Part shown: positions 26,290-35,334 of the stretch, piece by piece
How positions within the stretch are numbered: the first letter of the stretch is position 1
How the letters are laid out: each line of letters opens with the position of its first letter
Assembly (NCBI RefSeq): GCF_002078175.1
Contig: NZ_MWFK01000003.1
Coordinates: 1 to 64,000, forward strand
Reading direction: 5' to 3'
DNA from: Streptomyces sp. M41(2017)
GTDB taxonomy: Bacteria > Actinomycetota > Actinomycetes > Streptomycetales > Streptomycetaceae
DNA length: 64,000 bases
The notes under the pieces: generated by a model
Database searches by the model: none
Seen by the model: the letters and a program-made list of their open reading frames with translations, nothing else
What the model was told of the DNA's origin: nothing
Position numbers and translations under genes: made by a program

Positions 26290-27747
26290 ATGTCCAGGGG
26301 TCAGCGACGTGAGCACGTCCGGGCAATCGGCGTCAGACACATCAGAGCGGTCCCGTCCCTGGGGCGCTGGAGACGTCGTGCGACCGGCGCGCTGTCGTCA
26401 CTGGCACTGGCGGCCGTCGCGGTGGTAGCGGTCCCGTCGGGCCCGGCTGCGGCCGTCCCGTCCGGACCGTACCTCTACATCGCCGGTTACGGCAGCGGCA
26501 CCGTGTCGGTGGTCGACCCGGCGACCGACACGGTGGCCGCGACCATTGCCGTCGGCGGCGCTCCCCGCTCCGTTGCGCTCGCGCCGGACGGCACCCGGGC
26601 GTACGTCTCCGACTACAGCAGGAACAACAGCAAGGTGTCGGTGATCGACACCGCCACCGACACTGTGACCGCCACTGTCGCCACCGGCAAGAACCAGGAA
26701 CAGCTGGGCGTTACCCCGGACGGCTCCCGGGTCTACGTCGCCAACGCCGGCAGCGCGAGCGTGTCGGTAATCGACACGGCCACCGACACGGTGTCGTCCA
26801 CCGTTCCGGTCAGCGGGAGTCCTCGCGGACTCGCGGTGTCGCCGGACGGCTCGCACGTGTACGTCACCAACTCCGGCAGCACGGTGTCGGTGATCGACAC
26901 CGCGACGGACACGGTCTCGGCCACCATCGAGCTGGGCAACAGCAGCGGACTCGCGGTCGCCTTCGCGCCGGACGGCGTGCACGCCTACGTCTCCAGTGCC
27001 GGCGACAACAGGCTCTATGTGATCGACACGGCCACCGAAGCGGTGACCGCCTCCGTCGGCGTCGGCGTCAGCCCGCACGGGGTGCTCGTGTCGCCTGACG
27101 GCTTACGCGTGTACGTCGCCAACTACTTCAGCAACGACGTCTCCGTGATCGACACGGCGACCAACGCGGTGACCGCCACGATCGCCGTCGGTCAGTATCC
27201 ATGGGAGGTGGCGCTCCAGCAGGGCGGCGACCAGCTCTACGTCTCCAACAGCGGCAGCAGCGATGTGTCGGTGGTCGCGCTCGCCACCAACACGGTGACC
27301 TCCCGCTTCGGCGGCGTCGGCAGCACGCCTCTAGGCATCACGTCGGGCCTGGCGCGCCCGGCGAAGGCGGACCTCGCCGTGGCGCTGAAGGCCAAGGCCA
27401 ACGCTCTGCTCCCGGGCGCCATCGGCTACACGCTGACCGTGCACAACGCCGGTCCGAACAAGGCGGCATCGGCGAAGGTCACCGCGACACTCCCCGCGGG
27501 AGCCTCCCCGACCGGACTCTCACCCGGCTGCACCGCCACGGGCAACACAGTCGTCTGCGCGTTCGCGAACATTCCCGCGAGTACATCCGTCACGGCCGAC
27601 TTCAAGCTCCCGCTGTCGCTGCTCAGCCTCGGACAGATCACCGTCCAGGCGGCACGCACAACCTCGTCCCCGACCGATCCCGACCCCTCCAACGACACAT
27701 CGTCGGCGTCCTGCACGGTGATCTCCCTCCTGCTCGCCACCTGCTGA
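26290..27747 (+). CDS. Secreted YVTN/YncE beta-propeller with C-terminal DUF11-like domain
   Basis: From ATG 26290 (GGGGGAAGCG ahead), 485 residues. A long Arg-rich signal peptide (LGRWRRRATGALSSLALAAV) is followed by repeated units of about 42 residues such as VSVIDTATDTVTATVATG and YVANAGSASVSVIDTATDTV, the 40-residue YVTN repeats of a seven-bladed propeller (about residues 65-360). The last 120 residues (LAVALKAKANALLPGAIGYT, VTATLPAGASPTG) form a DUF11/CARDB-like immunoglobulin domain. Exported and possibly wall-associated; no enzymatic motif. A TTA codon at 27103-27105 points to bldA-dependent, developmental expression. Confidence 0.85.
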   Translation: MSRGQRREHVRAIGVRHIRAVPSLGRWRRRATGALSSLALAAVAVVAVPSGPAAAVPSGPYLYIAGYGSGTVSVVDPATDTVAATIAVGGAPRSVALAPDGTRAYVSDYSRNNSKVSVIDTATDTVTATVATGKNQEQLGVTPDGSRVYVANAGSASVSVIDTATDTVSSTVPVSGSPRGLAVSPDGSHVYVTNSGSTVSVIDTATDTVSATIELGNSSGLAVAFAPDGVHAYVSSAGDNRLYVIDTATEAVTASVGVGVSPHGVLVSPDGLRVYVANYFSNDVSVIDTATNAVTATIAVGQYPWEVALQQGGDQLYVSNSGSSDVSVVALATNTVTSRFGGVGSTPLGITSGLARPAKADLAVALKAKANALLPGAIGYTLTVHNAGPNKAASAKVTATLPAGASPTGLSPGCTATGNTVVCAFANIPASTSVTADFKLPLSLLSLGQITVQAARTTSSPTDPDPSNDTSSASCTVISLLLATC

Positions 27748-27971
27748 CGTCCCAACACGGATCGAATATCTCCGCTGCGCCACCGGGTGACCGCCGCTAC
27801 CCGAACGCGCGTCGCAGTAGACGAGCTGAGAAGCCGTGCCGTCGTCCAGGACGACGGCGACCGCCCCGGTGTGGCGGGCCTCGAACTCTGGGAGCCGGCA
27901 CCCACCAGGCCGCAGCCTGGATGCCACCGCCGCCCCCGCAGTTTCTGACAGTGCCCGCGGCCCTAGCCTCT

Positions 27972-28002
27972 GAGCTACGGCATCACAACGATGCCGTAGC
28001 TC
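27972..28002. promoter_or_regulatory. Perfect 13-bp hairpin 20 bases upstream of a small gene
   Basis: GAGCTACGGCATC pairs with GATGCCGTAGCTC around ACAAC. It lies 225 bases past the beta-propeller stop and ends 20 bases before the GTG at 28023, just upstream of its AGGAG. It could be a terminator or a translational/operator element of the small gene. The remaining 27748-27971 sequence is unassigned. Confidence 0.6.
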
Positions 28003-28022
28003 ACGGACCGCAGGAGAGCCGC

Positions 28023-28334
28023 GTGATCTTCCCTCTGGCCGACATCGACATCTATCAACAGGGTGTCACCGAGATCACCCCGCCCGGCCACTGCCTCGTC
28101 ACCGGCATCGGACCCGACGGGCTGCTCCGCATGTTCCTGTACCACGGTCCGGCCCCCGCGGATGCCGGGCTCTGCGGATCAGTGGTCCTCCCGAAACCGG
28201 ACCTGCTCATAGCCGGACATCCCTTCACCGCCCGCGCGCCCGACGGTGCACGCGTGCCCAGCAAGACCCAGAGCCCCGAGCTGATGCTCGCCCACCTTGC
28301 CGAGCTGGCGGCCGCAGCCAGAAAGGCGCCGTGA
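28023..28334 (+). CDS. Hypothetical protein (103 aa)
   Basis: GTG at 28023 preceded by AGGAG with seven intervening bases. The product (IFPLADIDIYQQGVTEITPP, then GPDGLLRMFLYHGPAPADAG) is soluble, rich in Pro and hydrophobics, with good codon bias and a helical Ala-rich tail. Family unknown. The upstream palindrome may control it. Confidence 0.55.
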   Translation: MIFPLADIDIYQQGVTEITPPGHCLVTGIGPDGLLRMFLYHGPAPADAGLCGSVVLPKPDLLIAGHPFTARAPDGARVPSKTQSPELMLAHLAELAAAARKAP

Positions 28335-28427
28335 GCGCGCCGTCTCGTCGAATACCTGGCAGCGGCGGGGTTCGGCAGGTCTGCGGGGCGTCAGTTGCTC
28401 GATCCGGCGCCCGGCAGTTCGGACGGC

Positions 28428-28646
28428 TCACGCGCCGCAGGGGTTGATGCGGGAGGCTGACCGAACCGGGGCTAGGCGTCGGGTTTTTGGCTCACCCGGG
28501 TCGCGAGTCGTTCGATCCCCACGGGCTGTCGCGCAGCGCTCGGCGAGCAGTTGCTGGATGGCGAAGGCGGTTGCGTCGTCGGCGGCCGCGATCTCTACCA
28601 CCGCAAGGCCCGGCTCGGTTACGTGCGCGTCGAGGATTGACCTCAT
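28428..28646 (-). pseudogene. DUF6207 protein with an altered C-terminus
   Basis: From ATG 28646 the product begins AHVTEPGLAVVEIAAADDAT then AFAIQQLLAERCATA, the DUF6207 signature found in many Streptomyces proteins (HVAEPGLAVVDVxAADDATA). After RTTRDPGEP the expected LR-YLDLR end is replaced by an unrelated Arg-rich tail, indicating a frameshift. Function of the family is unknown. Confidence 0.55.
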
Positions 28647-28989
28647 GCCTGGCAGAACGCGCCGCGATGGCTGGCAGTTCTCGGAACAGGGCAGCGTCAC
28701 CCGACCGGGTAAGGGCTGACGCTGCCATCGTGATCAAAAGACCTGTTCTGCGGCCTTGGATGCGCAGAAGCTGTGGCCCGCCAGGCTGAGAACATCGTCC
28801 GCGGCTGATAGCACCAGCCCGTCGACGCCCGAGGCCGCCAAGAGCCGCAGGCTGACGCACATCGCGTGAAGAGGGGCCCGGCGCAGTCGGGTCCCTCCGC
28901 TGTCTTCGCGCCCGATCCTGAGGGGATCACCGTGGGCGCAGCTTGGTCTCGCCAGAGCATCACAGGACCAGGCTGCGGCTGAAGCCCGT

Positions 28990-29480
28990 GGCCGTGCGCG
29001 GCCACTGATTCAGCTCAGGGTCCTGGCCTACTTCGGGGTGAGCTCCGCCGCGGACGCGGCGCCGTCGCTGATGCTCGCGGCGATGGCGTGCGCGCTCACT
29101 CCGCCCGGAAGGCGTCTGGTCATCGAGGACTCGCCCGCGGCGGTGCGCGCCTTTCTGCGGCTGCGGCCGGTCCGGGAGTTGCGGGGGGGGTGGGCGCCCG
29201 CGCGGCCGCGACGGTCTCCGGCTACGGGCTCCACACCGTCGCCGACGTCCCCCAGGTCACCCTGCAGCGCCTCCTCGGTGCCCGCCCGGGCCGCATCCTT
29301 CACGAACGCGCCCACGGGCACGACACCACCGCCGTCGACCCGACCCCGACGCCGGCCAGCATGAGCAGCGAGAACCGCTACGACCACGACGAACTCGACC
29401 CGGCCCAGCACCGGCGGGCCCTGCTCGCCCTCGCCGACGACCTCGGCGCCCGTCTTCGCAGCTCTGACCAGATCGCTGCC
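28990..29480 (+). pseudogene. Y-family DNA polymerase (DinB/ImpB-like) 3' remnant
   Basis: One frame gives MLAAMACALTPPGRRLVIED and AVRAFLRLRPVRELRG; after a run of eight G at 29182-29189 another frame gives GYGLHTVADVPQVTLQRLLG, LHERAHGHDT and DELDPAQHRRALLALADDLG, the thumb and little-finger region of translesion polymerases. The N-terminal catalytic domain is missing. The shift occurs exactly at the G-tract. Confidence 0.65.
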
Positions 29481-29554
29481 GGCCGGGGAAAGCCCCCAAC
29501 TGGGAGCCGAAGGCGCACAGCGGGCCCGCAGTCGCCCTCATGAACGCCGACCGC

Positions 29555-29720
29555 GACGAACGTCACCGACCTCACCCAGGCCGTCGCCCTGGTCGACGGC
29601 ATCCCGCCCGTGGGCCGGACGCCCGTGCCCGCCGCGCCGCCGCCCCGATTCGCTGCTCAGCGACCAGGGCTACGACTCCAACCCCCACCGCGAGAGCTGC
29701 GCAAGCGCTGGATCCTGCCG
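29555..29720 (+). pseudogene. IS5-family transposase fragment
   Basis: NVTDLTQAVALVDGIPPV, then DSLLSDQGYDSNPHRES and RKRWILP in shifting frames, match the central part of IS5-type transposases (DVTQLLPLVDxIPPV, ADKGYDxxxxRxxLRxRxIxP). Two indels in 165 bases make it non-functional. It ends about 30 bases before the stop of the convergent hydrolase gene. Confidence 0.55.
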
Positions 29721-29751
29721 CCAGACCGCTTCGACCAATCGGAAGACGTAA

Positions 29752-31728
29752 TCAGGCCCCGAACACCCGCAATTCCGCGACTTGTCCAGCAGGCCACCCC
29801 GTATTGGCCGTGAAGACAAGTCGGAGATGACGTGTGGTCGTGCCCGCGGGAAGGCTCAGGGTGGCCGTGTTCTCGGAGGACGGGTCGAAGGTGTAGGCCG
29901 CAGAGCCGAGGAGCTGGCCGAACGACGTGCCGTCGGTGCTTCCTTGGACGGACATGGTCTGAGAACGAGTGGCCCAAGCGGTGGCGGGAGGCAACGTCAG
30001 GACGACGCGGCGAACGCCGATTGCGGAGCCCAGGTCCACCTGCAGCCACTGCGGAAAGGCACTGTTGGCGCTCTCCCAGTATGTGTTTGCGTTCCCGTCC
30101 ACGGCGTTGCCCGGTGCATACGACTGCGTGTAACTGCTCGCCATGGTGGGCCGGTTCAGGACCGCGTTGACCGCGGAAGAGCCACTGGCGCTGGTGGTCG
30201 TCGTGACCTGGCTGGACGACGTGGAAACGCTGCCTGCCGCGTCCAGAGCCTGAACGTCGAATGTGTAGGGCGTCGATGCGGTCAGTCCTGTCACCGTGAA
30301 AGCGGTGACATCGCCACCCGCAGTACCAACCGGAGTAGCCGTAACACCCACAAACCGACGAACGCGATAACCCACCACCCCGACGTTATCGACGGACGCG
30401 CTCCAGGCCAGCGTCACGCTCGTGTCGCTCACGGCGGTGACACGCAGATTCCCCGGGGCGGTGGGAGGCACGGTGTCGCCGCCGGTGACCGGAGGGGTCG
30501 GCCGGACCGCGGTAACGGCGATCTGGCCCTTGAGCATCCTGCCACCGTCACCTGTAAGTCTCAGGTAGTAGTCGGAGGAGCACGCGGTTCCGTCCTCGTC
30601 GAGGGCGAGGAGACCTGATCCGGTCGGCACCCACACCTGGGACTCGGCGGTCTTGGCGATCTGATTGCCTTCGTTGTACTCGTCGAACATCGAGATGTAG
30701 ACGCTCGCCACACCGGCGCGACCCATGTTGTAGAACTGCCGCCACATGAAGTCCCCGTGAGCGCGCTGCCGGTCACCCACAGCGCCAGGCAGAACACAGG
30801 GCTGATAGTCGATCCCCCACGCCGCGCATTCGGCGAGATCGGGCACGGTCGCGACGTTGTAGAAGTTGTCGGCGTCACTGACGTTGCCGATACGACCGAC
30901 CATCCACGGCGAGAGCATGTCGAACGCGTGATACACCGCGGAGAATCCGGGCCGGGAGTCGCGGTCTCCGGTCCGCCACCAGGTCGGCACTCCGCCGATC
31001 ACGTAACAGCCCTGCTGTTTGAACCAGTTGACCACATCCAGGCTGGCATCCGGAGTGAAGGGCCGCTGGCCGTCGTTGAACCCGAACCCCCAGACGCAGA
31101 CGACCGGCTTGCCGTTCTGCCGCGCGTACGCGGAAGAACCGGCGTGCTGTCGCATCTTGTTCGTCCAGTCGGCCTTGATCTCCGTCTGCATGGCTGTCCA
31201 GTCGGAGACGTCATACATCACGTAGAACTTGACACCTTGTGACTCTGCCGCGCTGCGCACCTTGCCCGCCATCGCGTCGCGCGTCGGTCCTTCACCCCCC
31301 GTGGGGTTGAAACGCTGCAGCGCGGCCGTGTCGATGCCGTACTGCTTCATCCAGCGGAAGTGCACGTCGACGGTCGACTGGTCGTAGGACGAGAACAGTG
31401 CCGCCGGCTGCCCATTGCCGAGGTTTCCGAAGGCGGTGCGGTACGTGGTCGGATAGTCGCGGGAGTCCGGCCAGGCCACGATGGCCGAGTTCGACACCGA
31501 CGGCGTCTGTCCCCAGTTCCGCGCCCAGTGCCACCAGCCGTTGATCGGGGCGCCGTCCCCGGCGCAGGCGAACCAGCCCTGGTAGCCGACGGTCACCTTG
31601 CCCACCACGTCGCCAGGCGCGCTCGCCGCCGTGGCGGCCGCCGCGAACGCCGTACGGCCGAGTCCGACGGAGCCGGCGACTCCCGTGACCGTTGCCACCT
31701 GCAGGACTGTTCGACGTGTGACACCCAT
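29752..31728 (-). CDS. Tat-exported GH71/GH99-like hydrolase with FN3 and discoidin (CBM32) domains
   Basis: A 658-residue protein starting at ATG 31728, nine bases after GGAGGCG. Twin-arginine signal RRTVLQVATVTGVAGSVGL; then a TIM-barrel-like domain (residues about 40-410) with VTVGYQGWFACAGDGAPING, KFYVMYDVSDWTAMQTEI and YISMFDEYNEGNQIA as in GH71/99-like and xylosidase/arabinosidase-annotated proteins; an FN3 domain (PPTAPGNLRVTAVSDTSVTL) and an F5/8 type C domain ending AGQVAELRVFGA. Acidic residues in the FDEYNEG strand are likely catalytic. Predicted to act on a polysaccharide outside the cell; the substrate is not predictable. Confidence 0.82.
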   Translation of the reverse strand: MGVTRRTVLQVATVTGVAGSVGLGRTAFAAAATAASAPGDVVGKVTVGYQGWFACAGDGAPINGWWHWARNWGQTPSVSNSAIVAWPDSRDYPTTYRTAFGNLGNGQPAALFSSYDQSTVDVHFRWMKQYGIDTAALQRFNPTGGEGPTRDAMAGKVRSAAESQGVKFYVMYDVSDWTAMQTEIKADWTNKMRQHAGSSAYARQNGKPVVCVWGFGFNDGQRPFTPDASLDVVNWFKQQGCYVIGGVPTWWRTGDRDSRPGFSAVYHAFDMLSPWMVGRIGNVSDADNFYNVATVPDLAECAAWGIDYQPCVLPGAVGDRQRAHGDFMWRQFYNMGRAGVASVYISMFDEYNEGNQIAKTAESQVWVPTGSGLLALDEDGTACSSDYYLRLTGDGGRMLKGQIAVTAVRPTPPVTGGDTVPPTAPGNLRVTAVSDTSVTLAWSASVDNVGVVGYRVRRFVGVTATPVGTAGGDVTAFTVTGLTASTPYTFDVQALDAAGSVSTSSSQVTTTTSASGSSAVNAVLNRPTMASSYTQSYAPGNAVDGNANTYWESANSAFPQWLQVDLGSAIGVRRVVLTLPPATAWATRSQTMSVQGSTDGTSFGQLLGSAAYTFDPSSENTATLSLPAGTTTRHLRLVFTANTGWPAGQVAELRVFGA

Positions 31729-32172
31729 CTGGATCGCCTCCGACTGATCGTCAACATCGCTGCCGATAGCACCGGTTGAGCCAGAGGCGGCAGCGCGGGC
31801 CTGTCGCGGGAGAGGGTATTGAGGCACACAAGAGACTGCAAGAGATTGGCAGACTCCTGCAAAACTTCAATTGACAGCCGCAACAATGAGCCATGGGTGT
31901 CAGATTCGCTCGGCAGGGGCCCACCGGAACGTGGCCAGGCGGTTTCGCGGGCGTCGGCACGGCGGCCTCGACATCGGGGGGTGTCCTGTAAGGGCTCATT
32001 CCCCACACCTGGGCTGGAAGGTCAAGGCACAGCACCGGGAGTGCCACAGGAGACATGCCGACAAGAGATCGCGGCGTAGGCGGCCATGCCCGCACCGGAG
32101 CCGACTCCGAGGCAGGCCGCCGAGCCGTGTGGACGACTCTCCAGGAGACCTGCCGCAGTAGACCGCCGCCGT
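31729..32172. other. Intergenic region upstream of the hydrolase gene
   Basis: AT-richer stretch at 31835-31870 contains, on the minus strand, TTGCAG twice (TTTGCAGGAGTCTG and CTTGCAGTCTCTTG), a direct repeat that could be a regulator site for the hydrolase promoter. From 31900 to 32172 only weak conflicting frames are seen. Confidence 0.35.
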
Positions 32173-33291
32173 TCAGGGACGGTCGAGTCTGAAACGGTCC
32201 GGGCCGGGGATTCCGTGGGTGAGGTCGGCTGCCAACTCGCCGAGCAGCGGGGCGAATTTGAAGGCGTGTCCCGAGCAGCCGCCCAAGACGGTGACGGGGC
32301 CCTGCCGGTCGGCGATGAAGTCGTGCTGCTTGGTGGTGGTGTAGAGGCACGTGAGAGGTTCGGGCGCGGTGTGCTCCACGCCGGGCAACCAGCGTTCCGC
32401 GTAGGCGGCGAGTGCCCGGACCGTGTCGGGGTCGGGAGTACGGTCGCGGTGCTCGGGGTCGACGACCGGGCCGATGCCGTGGAATCCGGCCTTCACTCCG
32501 TCGACGCTGCCGAGTCCGTAGACGCCGTCCACGGTCGGGCCGACGGCGGGCAGGGCGGCGCCGGGATGGTGGATGAAGCTGGGCCAGGACAGCGGGTCGG
32601 CGGCGGGGAAGTGCGCGGGCTGCTCCTGAGTGACGCGCAGCGCCGGAAGGCTGCGGAGGGGGCCTTCGGCCCCGTTGACGAGCAGGTCGGCCGTCCAGCT
32701 CCCCGCGGCCACGACCGCGGCATCCGCACGGATGTCGTCCTGGCCCTCGACGCGGACCCGAACGCCGTCACCCTGGACGGACACCCCACTCACCCGCACT
32801 CCGTGCCGGATGTCGGCACCGTGATCGCGGGCCGCCTGCTGGAACGCGGCGACCGATTCATCGGCGTGCAGCCGCCCCGCTTCGGGGTGGTAGAGGGCGC
32901 TGGTGTCGGCGCGCAGACCGGGCCAGCGCTCGGCGACCTGATCCGGGACGAGCCGTTCGGCCGGGCGTCCCACACGGGTCAGGCCGTCGTGCAGTGCTTC
33001 GATGACGGCGGCCGGGCCGTGGTCGACGGCCCCGGTGAGCGTGAGGATGCGACGGCCGGTGGCCTCCTCCAGCCGCTGCCACAGTGGCAGCGCCCGAACG
33101 GTGAGGTCGACGTAGAAGGGGTCGGCGTACGCGAGGCGGAAGATGCGCGAGGTCCCATGGGAACTGCCGCGGTCGTGGCCGGGCTGGAAGCGCTCCAGCA
33201 ACGTCACGTCGTCACCACGTGCGGCCAGCCGCCATGCCGCCGCGGAGCCCATGGCGCCACCACCGACGACGACAACTCGACGAACAGACAC
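32173..33291 (-). CDS. Monomeric sarcosine oxidase / N-methyl-tryptophan oxidase-like flavoenzyme
   Basis: A 372-residue FAD amine oxidase. GTG at 33291 lies nine bases after GAAGGG. The N-terminal dinucleotide fold VRRVVVVGGGAMGSAAAWRL is followed by the MSOX-type GSSHGTSRIFRLAYADP, and near the C-terminus LTCLYTTTKQ (the Cys that binds FAD covalently in MSOX) and GCSGHAFKFAPLLGELAADL. Likely oxidises a secondary N-methyl amino acid with release of formaldehyde and H2O2 in the cytoplasm. The neighbours do not identify the substrate. Confidence 0.88.
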   Translation of the reverse strand: MSVRRVVVVGGGAMGSAAAWRLAARGDDVTLLERFQPGHDRGSSHGTSRIFRLAYADPFYVDLTVRALPLWQRLEEATGRRILTLTGAVDHGPAAVIEALHDGLTRVGRPAERLVPDQVAERWPGLRADTSALYHPEAGRLHADESVAAFQQAARDHGADIRHGVRVSGVSVQGDGVRVRVEGQDDIRADAAVVAAGSWTADLLVNGAEGPLRSLPALRVTQEQPAHFPAADPLSWPSFIHHPGAALPAVGPTVDGVYGLGSVDGVKAGFHGIGPVVDPEHRDRTPDPDTVRALAAYAERWLPGVEHTAPEPLTCLYTTTKQHDFIADRQGPVTVLGGCSGHAFKFAPLLGELAADLTHGIPGPDRFRLDRP

Positions 33292-33544
33292 AGCTGATGG
33301 CCCTTCGTAGTGGTTCCGCTCACCATCGCCAGTCAGCATGCACGGGAGATGGGTCGCTTCGGCCGATTCTTGCAGGTGGGGTCACCCCGGCTGCTCACCG
33401 GCCCGGTGTTCCGACGCGCGGGCGACGGGACGGGTGGGGGTGCGTGCCGTCATGGTGCCCGTCATGCGCGTGACGGGAAGCGGCGGGAGGATGGCGGACG
33501 GAAGCATGCGCACGTACGGCGGACCACATGGGCAGGGTGGCGAC

Positions 33545-34063
33545 ATGAGTGATCCGATGGTGATCGCGGCGGGGCAGGGCCGGCTGTTCCGCGGTCCGAC
33601 CGGGGCACCGATGGCCGTGAAGATCGACGGTACGGCGACGGGCGGCGCGTACTCGGTCATCGAGTACGCGCATGCCGCGGGAGCGCCCGGGCCGCCACCG
33701 CACGTTCACCGACATCACGAGGAGGCCTTCCGTGTCCTCGACGGCGAACTCACCCTGGATGTCGGAGACCGGACTCTCACGCTGGGCTCCGGCGACTACG
33801 CCGTGGTGCCTCGGGGGATGGCGCATCGGCCGTACAACGTCAGTGACGCCGAGGTCCGGTTCCTGTTCATCACCTCCCCCGCGCTGGACGGCTTCTTCGC
33901 CGAGATGGCGGATCTGAACGCGGCGACGGACGGCAATCCGCCGGCCGAGGCGCTGAAGGAGCTGGGCGACCGCTGGGACTGCGTGTTCACCGACTTGCCC
34001 GCGGGCGACAGGACGACGCGGATGGTCAACGAGTCGGGCGAGGCAGCGTCCGATACCGGCTGA
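33545..34063 (+). CDS. Cupin-domain protein
   Basis: A 172-residue small beta-barrel. The cupin metal motif is visible as PPHVHRHHEEAFRVLDGELT (His, His, Glu) followed by GSGDYAVVPRGMAHRPYNVS with the second-motif His. Start at ATG 33545 after GGGTGG. Such single-domain cupins are metal-dependent dioxygenases, isomerases or binding proteins; no substrate is indicated. A short gap separates it from the AI-2E permease gene on the same strand. Confidence 0.85.
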   Translation: MSDPMVIAAGQGRLFRGPTGAPMAVKIDGTATGGAYSVIEYAHAAGAPGPPPHVHRHHEEAFRVLDGELTLDVGDRTLTLGSGDYAVVPRGMAHRPYNVSDAEVRFLFITSPALDGFFAEMADLNAATDGNPPAEALKELGDRWDCVFTDLPAGDRTTRMVNESGEAASDTG

Positions 34064-34157
34064 ATCCGGGCAGGCCGCTCCCGGCACAGCAGGCCCCCCG
34101 TTCCCCTCCGTAGGACGGGCTGACGGACCATGGCCGGTGCGCCCATAGGGTGATGCC

Positions 34158-35249
34158 ATGACTGCCCCGTTGAGTTCCACGAGAACCCGTGCCGCCCTGC
34201 GGACATCCGCACGTCTTTCGGTCGAACTGCTGCTGATCCTCGTGATGGTTTGGGTGGCTCTGTGGGTCGTGGGGCAAATGTGGTCCGTTGTCTGGCCGTT
34301 GATCGTGGCGTTGTTCCTGACCACGCTGACGTGGCCCTTCGCTCGGTTCCTGCGTCGGCGCGGTTGGCCGCCCGCGTTGGCGGCGTCAGCGGTGACCGTG
34401 CTGTTCCTCGTCGTCGCTCTGGGGGTCGTGGCGCTGATCGCGGTGCCGGTGGCGTCCCAGACGGGAGAGCTGACGGATGGGGTCGTGCAGGGCATCCACA
34501 AGGTCAGGGAGTGGGCTTCAGGTCCGCCGCTGAACATCGGTGACGACCAGATCTCGAAGGCCTCGGACGCCACGGTCACCCGGATCCAGAACAGCGTGGG
34601 CAGCGTCGTCACCGCCCTGGTCACGGGGGTGAGCACGATTCTGAACGGTTTGGTGACCGCCGTTCTGGCCCTGTTCCTGATGTTCTTCTTCCTCAAGGAC
34701 GGGCCGCGGTTCCTTCCCTGGCTGACCCGTCAGCTTCCCGGGCGCCTGGCCACGGACATTCCGACGGTCGCGGAGCGCAGCTGGGACACACTCAGCTCGT
34801 TCGTGCGTTCACAGGCCCTCGTCGGCCTGCTGGACGCCGTACTCATCGGCGCCGGCCTGTGGATCCTGGGGGTGCCGCTGGTGCTTCCCTTGGCCGTCCT
34901 GACTTTCGTGACCGCGTTCGTCCCGATCGTGGGCGCGGTGTTCGCCGGCTTTGTCGCGGTCCTCATCGCCCTGGTGTCGAACGGCCTGACCGACGCCCTG
35001 ATCGTGCTGGCGATCATCCTGGTGGTGCAGCAGCTGGAGGGGAACGTCTTCCAGCCGATGATCCAGAGCCGCGGACTGGGTCTGCACGCCGCCGTCGTGT
35101 TGCTGGCGGTGACCCTCGGCGGAGCTTTGGCCGGTGTGGTGGGCAGCCTGCTCGCCGTACCTGCGGCGGCACTCGTGGCGGTGATCTGGAACTACCTGCG
35201 CGAACAACTCGCCGAGGTGACGCCCCTTCCGGAGCCGGAAGAGGCCTGA
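34158..35249 (+). CDS. AI-2E (TerC/PerM-like) family membrane transporter
   Basis: A 363-residue integral membrane protein of the AI-2E/PerM superfamily, with about eight membrane segments: MVWVALWVVGQMWSVVWPLI at the start, GLVTAVLALFLMFFFLKDGP in the middle and the conserved LPLAVLTFVTAFVPIVGAVF plus EGNVFQPMIQSRGLGLHAAV near the end. Members export small molecules or act as Na+/H+ antiporters. No autoinducer synthesis gene is near; substrate unknown. Confidence 0.9.
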   Translation: MTAPLSSTRTRAALRTSARLSVELLLILVMVWVALWVVGQMWSVVWPLIVALFLTTLTWPFARFLRRRGWPPALAASAVTVLFLVVALGVVALIAVPVASQTGELTDGVVQGIHKVREWASGPPLNIGDDQISKASDATVTRIQNSVGSVVTALVTGVSTILNGLVTAVLALFLMFFFLKDGPRFLPWLTRQLPGRLATDIPTVAERSWDTLSSFVRSQALVGLLDAVLIGAGLWILGVPLVLPLAVLTFVTAFVPIVGAVFAGFVAVLIALVSNGLTDALIVLAIILVVQQLEGNVFQPMIQSRGLGLHAAVVLLAVTLGGALAGVVGSLLAVPAAALVAVIWNYLREQLAEVTPLPEPEEA

Positions 35250-35334
35250 GGGGCGAGCAGTACGGGGCCTGAGCGGCGAGTGGGAGGGCGTCGGAGGGGA
35301 CCCGCGGCACCACCGCCGCAGCCGGAGCCCCTCG

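Noticed and set aside
29182..29189. Programmed slippage at the G8 tract in the DinB-like sequence
   Set aside because: The N-terminal catalytic domain is missing, so productive frameshifting would not yield an enzyme; simple decay is more likely.
31751..32350. Minus-strand 199-codon frame between the hydrolase and the flavoenzyme
   Set aside because: It overlaps the 3' end of the flavoenzyme gene in another frame, is Pro/Arg/Leu-rich and has no recognisable domain.
33338..33544. Upstream extension of the cupin gene
   Set aside because: The extension is Cys/Arg-rich without third-position bias, and cupin homologues start near the ATG at 33545.
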